A stretch of 64,000 nt of DNA. Origin: Thiodiazotropha sp040506975 (GTDB taxonomy: Bacteria > Pseudomonadota > Gammaproteobacteria > Chromatiales > Chromatiaceae). The stretch is taken from NCBI GenBank assembly GCA_965211775.1, contig OZ242974.1, positions 4,774,001 to 4,838,000 of the forward strand, written 5' to 3'. Each line of letters starts with the position of its first letter. Position 1 is the first letter of the stretch. Below, one piece after another: positions 60,160 to 64,000 of the stretch. The notes below the pieces were generated by a model, which worked only from the letters and a program-made list of their open reading frames with translations, was not told where the DNA came from and did no database searches. The position numbers and the translations under genes were made by a program.

Positions 60160-60651
60160 TCAGAGCCCAAGCCCCTTCGGTCCGCGGCCGATGCCCGAGG
60201 GACCGGTGCGCACCACCTCGATGATCAGATCTTCGTCCACCGCCTCGATAAAGGCATTCAGCTTGCTCGCCGCACCCGTCAGCTCGACGGTGTAACTGGT
60301 GTCGGTGACATCGATGATCTTGCCGCGGAATATATCCACCAGGCGCTTGATCTCCTCACGCTGGGTACGTTCCGCCCGCAGCTTGATCATCATCATCTCG
60401 CGTTCGATATGGCTGCCTTCGGTGAGATCGACAAGCTTTACCGTGTCGATCAGCTTATTCAACTGCTTGGTGATCTGTTCAATGATCTCGTCACTGCCGC
60501 TGGTTACCAGGGTCATGCGGGAGAGGCTCAGATCCTCGGTGGGCGCCACCGTCAACGATTCGATGTTATAGCCGCGCGCAGAGAACAGATTTGCCACCCG
60601 TGCCAGTGCGCCGGACTCATTCTCCAATAGAATAGATATGATATGTCTCAT
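60160..60651 (-). CDS. ilvH: Acetolactate synthase small (regulatory) subunit
   Basis: A 163-residue regulatory subunit that gives valine sensitivity. The N-terminal ACT domain reads ISILLENESGALARVANLFS and includes the valine-site segment GYNIESLTVAPTED; the C-terminal half is the ACT-like ALS_ss_C domain. Its ATG shares one base with the ilvI stop (TGATG at 60649-60653), so the subunits are translated together. Confidence 0.95.
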   Translation of the reverse strand: MRHIISILLENESGALARVANLFSARGYNIESLTVAPTEDLSLSRMTLVTSGSDEIIEQITKQLNKLIDTVKLVDLTEGSHIEREMMMIKLRAERTQREEIKRLVDIFRGKIIDVTDTSYTVELTGAASKLNAFIEAVDEDLIIEVVRTGPSGIGRGPKGLGL

Positions 60652-62408
60652 CAGACCAACTCGCTCCCGGGTGACAAATACATCTCGTGATGCCCCTTGC
60701 CTGCCGCAATCATCGGATAGACATTCTCCGAGGGATCGACCACCACATCCAGGAAGACCAGCCGGTCCTTGAGCGAGAAGGCCTCTTTCATCGCTCCCTC
60801 CAGATCCTTCGTTTTATCAACGCGCATGCCCACGTGGCCGTAGGACTCGGTCAATTTGACAAAATCCGGTGTCACGCTCATACCGGACTGGGAGTAGCGG
60901 CTCTCGTAGAAAAACTCCTGCCATTGCCGCACCATGCCCATATATCCGTTATTCAGCAAAATGATCTTAATCGGCAGCTCGTATTGAAGGCAGGTCGCCA
61001 GCTCCTGGATACACATCTGGATACTCGATTCGCCGGTGACCACCGCCACTTCAGCCTTCGGAAAGGCCATCTGAACCCCCATCGCCGCGGGCAGGCCGAA
61101 ACCCATGGTGCCGAGCCCTCCCGAGTTGATCCATCGTCGCGGCTTGTCGAAACGATAGAATTGCGCGGCGAACATCTGGTGCTGACCCACATCGGAAGTC
61201 ACATAGGCGTCTCCCTTGGTAACCTTGTGCAGCATCTCGACCGCATGCTGCGGCTTTATCAGCTCGCTCTTCCGGTCATACTTCAGACAATCCATAGAGC
61301 GCCATTTTTCGATCTGCTCCCACCACTGTTTCAAGGCTTGCTTCCTGGGTTGCGCATCACCTTCGTCGACCACCTTCAGCATGTCCCGAAGCACCTGCTT
61401 GACCGGACCCACGATGGGTACGTCGACACGGACGTTTTTGGAGATCGATGAAGGATCGATATCGATATGGATGATGGTTGCATCCGGGCAAAACTGTTTC
61501 ACATGGCCGGTGACCCGGTCATCGAAACGGGCGCCGACAGCGATCAGCACGTCGGTCTCGTGCATCGCCATATTCGCTTCGTAGGTGCCATGCATACCGA
61601 GCATACCGAGGAAGTTCCTGCCGCTACCAGGATAGGCCCCCAATCCCATCAGGGTCTGGGTGATCGGAAACCCCAGCTTGTCCACGAGGTCGGTCAGCGG
61701 TTTGGCGGCATCGTCCAGCACCACCCCGCCACCGGTATAGAAGACCGGGCGTTCGGCCTCCATCATGATCTTGACCGCTTTCTTGATCTGCCCAAGATGG
61801 CCTTTGATCACCGGATTGTAGGAGCGCATCTTGACCTTGTTGGGATATTTATAGGAAATCTTGATACCAGGATCCGTCACATCCTTGGGTATATCGACCA
61901 CTACCGGCCCGGGACGACCGCTGGTGGCTATGTAGAAGGCCTTCTTGATGGTCCCGGCCAGGTCTTCCAGCCGCTTGACCAGAAAGTTGTGCTTCACGCA
62001 GGGGCGTGTAATGCCAACCGTATCGACTTCCTGAAACGCATCACTGCCGATCACCGGTGTCGGCACCTGGCCGGTGAGAATTACCATCGGAATTGAGTCC
62101 ATGAAGGCCGTGGCAATGCCTGTCACCGCATTGGTCGCCCCCGGGCCGGAGGTTACCAGAACGACGCCCGGTTTGCCGGTGGCGCGCGCATAGCCGTCGG
62201 CCGCGTGCCCCGCCGCCTGTTCGTGGCGCACCAGAATGTGTTTCACATCCTTCTGCTTGAAAATAGCGTCGTAGATATGCAGTACAGCACCGCCCGGATA
62301 ACCGAACACATGCTCCACACCCTCATCTTTCAAACATTGAACGATGATCTCGCCACCGCTGAGTTCCACCTTGAGGCCTCCAATTGCGCCGATTGTCTTT
62401 TCGGACAC
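60651..62408 (-). CDS. ilvI: Acetolactate synthase large subunit
   Basis: Thiamine-diphosphate enzyme of 585 residues making acetolactate or acetohydroxybutyrate. The activating Glu is in VRHEQAAGHAADGYAR, the FAD/central domain spans about 210-380, and the cofactor motif is VVTGESSIQM...LLNNGYMGM, with GES where many homologues have GDG or GEG. First gene of ilvI-ilvH-ilvC. A promoter lies just upstream (62429-62457). Confidence 0.94.
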   Translation of the reverse strand: MSEKTIGAIGGLKVELSGGEIIVQCLKDEGVEHVFGYPGGAVLHIYDAIFKQKDVKHILVRHEQAAGHAADGYARATGKPGVVLVTSGPGATNAVTGIATAFMDSIPMVILTGQVPTPVIGSDAFQEVDTVGITRPCVKHNFLVKRLEDLAGTIKKAFYIATSGRPGPVVVDIPKDVTDPGIKISYKYPNKVKMRSYNPVIKGHLGQIKKAVKIMMEAERPVFYTGGGVVLDDAAKPLTDLVDKLGFPITQTLMGLGAYPGSGRNFLGMLGMHGTYEANMAMHETDVLIAVGARFDDRVTGHVKQFCPDATIIHIDIDPSSISKNVRVDVPIVGPVKQVLRDMLKVVDEGDAQPRKQALKQWWEQIEKWRSMDCLKYDRKSELIKPQHAVEMLHKVTKGDAYVTSDVGQHQMFAAQFYRFDKPRRWINSGGLGTMGFGLPAAMGVQMAFPKAEVAVVTGESSIQMCIQELATCLQYELPIKIILLNNGYMGMVRQWQEFFYESRYSQSGMSVTPDFVKLTESYGHVGMRVDKTKDLEGAMKEAFSLKDRLVFLDVVVDPSENVYPMIAAGKGHHEMYLSPGSELV

Positions 62409-62424
62409 TAAACCTACAGAAACA

Positions 62425-62482
62425 GTGCAAAATACTAATACTACCTTTATAGGTCAAGCGGATATCCCCTCTCATTTTGCAC
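62425..62482 (-). promoter_or_regulatory. ilvIHC promoter inside a 9-bp inverted repeat
   Basis: On the minus strand TTGACC (62457-62452) and TATTTT (62434-62429) are separated by 17 bases, a good sigma70 promoter close to the ilvI start. GTGCAAAAT (62425-62433) and ATTTTGCAC (62474-62482) form a perfect inverted repeat that brackets the promoter, so a dimeric regulator or DNA loop is possible. Confidence 0.55.
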
Positions 62483-62567
62483 TTTCAGCTTCTCACATTA
62501 CTTGCCATTCGGATAACATGCTCCATAATGATCCTGATCAATGATGCATGACACAGGGATCCAATCC

Positions 62568-63011
62568 GTGAAACAGACGCTTTTACTCACACTATTACTT
62601 CCATCCTTAACCGCTGCTTACGCTGAAACCTATCGCTGGGTCAACGAAGAGGGCGTGGTGACCTACTCACAAACACCACCACCGGACGTGAAGGCCGAAA
62701 CCGTGAAGATAAGGAACACACCCGCGGGCAGTGGCGTCGATTCAAAAAAGCAACTTGAAGAACTGCGGCAAAGACTGGCAGACAGTGCCGAAGACAGGGC
62801 ACTGAAAAAGGCGCAGAAGAAAGAGCAGGCTGAAATCAAAGCCGAAAACAGGAAAAACCGTAATACTGCCCGAAAGAATCTGGAGCAGCTCACGGCCTTG
62901 GGGAACCGTCTGTACAAGACCGGGGACAGCTATGTCCGCCTGACCGAGGAGGATCGCCAAAAGAAGATGCGGCAGGCGAGGGAACAGATCAAAGAGCACT
63001 GCAAAAGGTAG
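62568..63011 (+). CDS. Secreted DUF4124 protein
   Basis: A 147-residue protein with a signal peptide (MKQTLLLTLLLPSLTAAYA) and a DUF4124 domain right after it, recognised from YRWVNEEGVVTYSQTPPP. The remainder is a highly charged Lys/Glu/Arg helix or coiled coil with a single Cys at the tail (KEHCKR). GTG at 62568 gives the proper signal peptide and has AGGGA upstream; the frame is open to 62541. The tautomerase gene starts seven bases after the stop, suggesting cotranscription. Confidence 0.8.
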   Translation: MKQTLLLTLLLPSLTAAYAETYRWVNEEGVVTYSQTPPPDVKAETVKIRNTPAGSGVDSKKQLEELRQRLADSAEDRALKKAQKKEQAEIKAENRKNRNTARKNLEQLTALGNRLYKTGDSYVRLTEEDRQKKMRQAREQIKEHCKR

Positions 63012-63017
63012 CCGCAG

Positions 63018-63362
63018 ATGCCGCTGCTCAAGATCACCACAAATCAGCCTCTCGACCAGGACAGACTGGACCAATTGCTTAAGCATGCCTCTGAATCAGT
63101 GGCGGCCGTCCTTGGTAAGCCAGAGCGATATGTCATGGTCAGTATCGAACACAACCCTCAAATGCTGTTTGCGGGCAGCCGTGACGCGCTGGCCTATCTG
63201 GAGCTGAAAAGCATTGGCCTTCCGGATGATCAGACACGGCAGATATCCAACGCCTTATGCCAGCTGATGGAGCGGCAACTGTCCATATCTCCCGACAGGG
63301 TTTACATAGAGTTCAGCGCCGCTGAACGCCATCATTGGGGTTGGAACTCCTCGACCTTCTAG
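63018..63362 (+). CDS. MIF-like tautomerase-fold protein
   Basis: A 114-residue member of the macrophage migration inhibitory factor family. It starts MPLLKITTN, with the N-terminal Pro that acts as catalytic base after Met removal, and includes RYVMVSIEHNPQMLFAGS and ALAYLELKSIG, which match MIF strands, and RVYIEFSAAERHHWGWN. Phenylpyruvate or related tautomerase activity is inferred. It follows the DUF4124 gene closely. Confidence 0.82.
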   Translation: MPLLKITTNQPLDQDRLDQLLKHASESVAAVLGKPERYVMVSIEHNPQMLFAGSRDALAYLELKSIGLPDDQTRQISNALCQLMERQLSISPDRVYIEFSAAERHHWGWNSSTF

Positions 63363-63392
63363 GTCCTGTCAACACTATTCCAATTCGCCAAC
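63359..63392 (+). repeat. Dispersed repeat, long form, at the end of the tautomerase gene
   Basis: CTAGGTCCTGTCAACACTAT followed by TCCAATTCGCCAACA. The repeat overlaps the TAG stop of the MIF-like gene (63360-63362), so the repeat has supplied, or coincides with, the stop codon. Confidence 0.5.
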
Positions 63393-63480
63393 ATACACAC
63401 TCAAATACCTCTCCGGCCGTGACCCGCCACCCGAAGCGGGATAGAATCACGCCTTTTCACCATCAGGCCGAGCCAGACCC

Positions 63481-64000
63481 ATGCGTACTTCAAACTTCCC
63501 TCTACACACTGTCAAGGAGACACCCGCCGATGCCGAGACCGCCAGCCACAAGCTGATGCTGCGGGCCGGTTTGATCCGCAAATTGGCAGCCGGTCTCTAC
63601 ACCTGGCTCCCCCTGGGCCTGAGGGTGCTGCGCAGGGTGGAGAGCATCGTGCGCGAGGAGATGGACCGGGCCGGCGCCCTGGAAGTGCTGATGCCGACCG
63701 TGCAGCCCGCCGAATTATGGCGGGAGTCGGGCCGCTGGGAGCAGTACGGCCCTGAGCTGCTGCGCCTGCACGACCGCCACCAGCGCGAGTTCTGCTACGG
63801 CCCCACCCACGAGGAGATCATCACGGAGCTGGCGCGCAACGAGCTGCGCAGCTACAAGCAGCTGCCGGTCAACTTCTACCAGATCCAGACCAAGTTCCGG
63901 GATGAGATACGCCCCCGCTTCGGCGTCATGCGCGCCCGCGAGTTCCTCATGAAGGACGCCTACTCCTTCCACCTTAACCAGGATTCCCTGCAGCAGACCT
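63481..64000 (+). CDS. proS: Prolyl-tRNA synthetase (5' part)
   Basis: Charges tRNA-Pro. The 173 residues present show the bacterial-type start MRTSNFPLHTVKETPADAET, class II motif 1 (RAGLIRKLAAGLYTWLPLGL, EEMDRAGALEVLMP) and motif 2 (GPTHEEIITELARNE, FYQIQTKFRDEIRPRFGVMR, REFLMKDAYSF). The gene runs off the window end; the editing insertion, motif 3 and anticodon domain lie outside. A TAGAAT -10-like element is about 40 bases upstream. Confidence 0.95.
   Translation, partial: MRTSNFPLHTVKETPADAETASHKLMLRAGLIRKLAAGLYTWLPLGLRVLRRVESIVREEMDRAGALEVLMPTVQPAELWRESGRWEQYGPELLRLHDRHQREFCYGPTHEEIITELARNELRSYKQLPVNFYQIQTKFRDEIRPRFGVMRAREFLMKDAYSFHLNQDSLQQT

Noticed and set aside
60687..61451. 254-residue and neighbouring frames antisense to ilvI
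   Set aside because: His/Leu/Gln-rich shadow products with no domain; ilvI is unmistakable.
1..64000. CRISPR arrays, rRNA, tRNA or known riboswitches
   Set aside because: I looked for regularly spaced repeats and for familiar RNA signatures and found none; the repeats present are IS elements and dispersed intergenic units.

Overview
The window looks like chromosomal DNA from a sulfur-oxidising gammaproteobacterium. The evidence is a flavocytochrome c sulfide dehydrogenase operon at the left edge, several periplasmic dihaem cytochromes, a DsrC/TusE-fold protein, MauG-type peroxidase, c-di-GMP proteins, and gammaproteobacterial housekeeping genes (nrdAB, argE-argA, argG, leuA, ilvIHC, proS). 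The heavy insertion-sequence load would fit a symbiont such as the thiotrophic clam symbionts or a Sedimenticola-like relative, but that placement is inference.

Layout. 1-4.7 kb: sulfide oxidation (fccA-fccB), two further dihaem cytochromes on opposite strands and a secreted DUF302 protein. 4.9-10.2 kb: a CBS-domain protein, then nrdA-nrdB behind a promoter with two DnaA-type boxes and a correctly spaced pair of NrdR boxes. 10.6-14.2 kb: an IS graveyard in which a SIR2-like defence gene is cut off by two adjacent IS1380 elements and an IS5-type remnant. 14.4-31.5 kb: single genes (msrAB fusion, zinc-ribbon protein, RebB-like protein, HAD hydrolase, cysteine-free DsrC/TusE homologue, M1-type peptidase, MscS channel, cysteine hydrolase, DUF427-AraC pair, DUF302, PilZ, argE, argA) separated by IS1595 copies. 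31.6-38.1 kb: a diguanylate-cyclase-like protein with a broken GGDEF motif, a DUF5666 lipoprotein gene split inside its signal peptide by an IS1595 copy, another IS1595 copy and an IS4-type element. 38.4-49.4 kb: Lrp/leuA, a MauG peroxidase overlapping a GGDEF-EAL gene, argG, and a response regulator-TPR / histidine kinase pair with an FNR/Anr-type site. 49.5-58.0 kb: an 8.5 kb composite structure bounded by inverted IS4-type copies and filled with IS elements and gene fragments. 58.1-64 kb: DUF533 protein, ilvC-ilvH-ilvI, DUF4124 protein, MIF-like tautomerase and the start of proS.

Mobile DNA makes up roughly a quarter of the window: seven nearly identical 1029-bp IS1595 elements, four IS1380 elements of two types, and three IS4-type elements. 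Target duplications can be read directly: 8 bp for five of the seven IS1595 copies, 4 bp CTAA/CTAG for the IS1380-A copies, and 9 bp for IS4. Two IS1595 copies (20.1 kb and 52.3 kb) have mismatched flanks, so they mark rearrangement joints. Several host genes are broken at IS ends: SIR2-like, bacteriohaemerythrin, DUF5666 lipoprotein, DUF6624, and an AT-rich coiled-coil gene.

I did not find a complete unknown multi-gene system. The items most worth following are the composite IS4 structure, the orphan NrdR-box pair at 15.95 kb, the cysteine-free DsrC/TusE homologue, the MauG peroxidase/GGDEF-EAL coupling, the structured leuA leader with a short upstream frame, and a dispersed intergenic repeat with core TAGGGCCTGTT.
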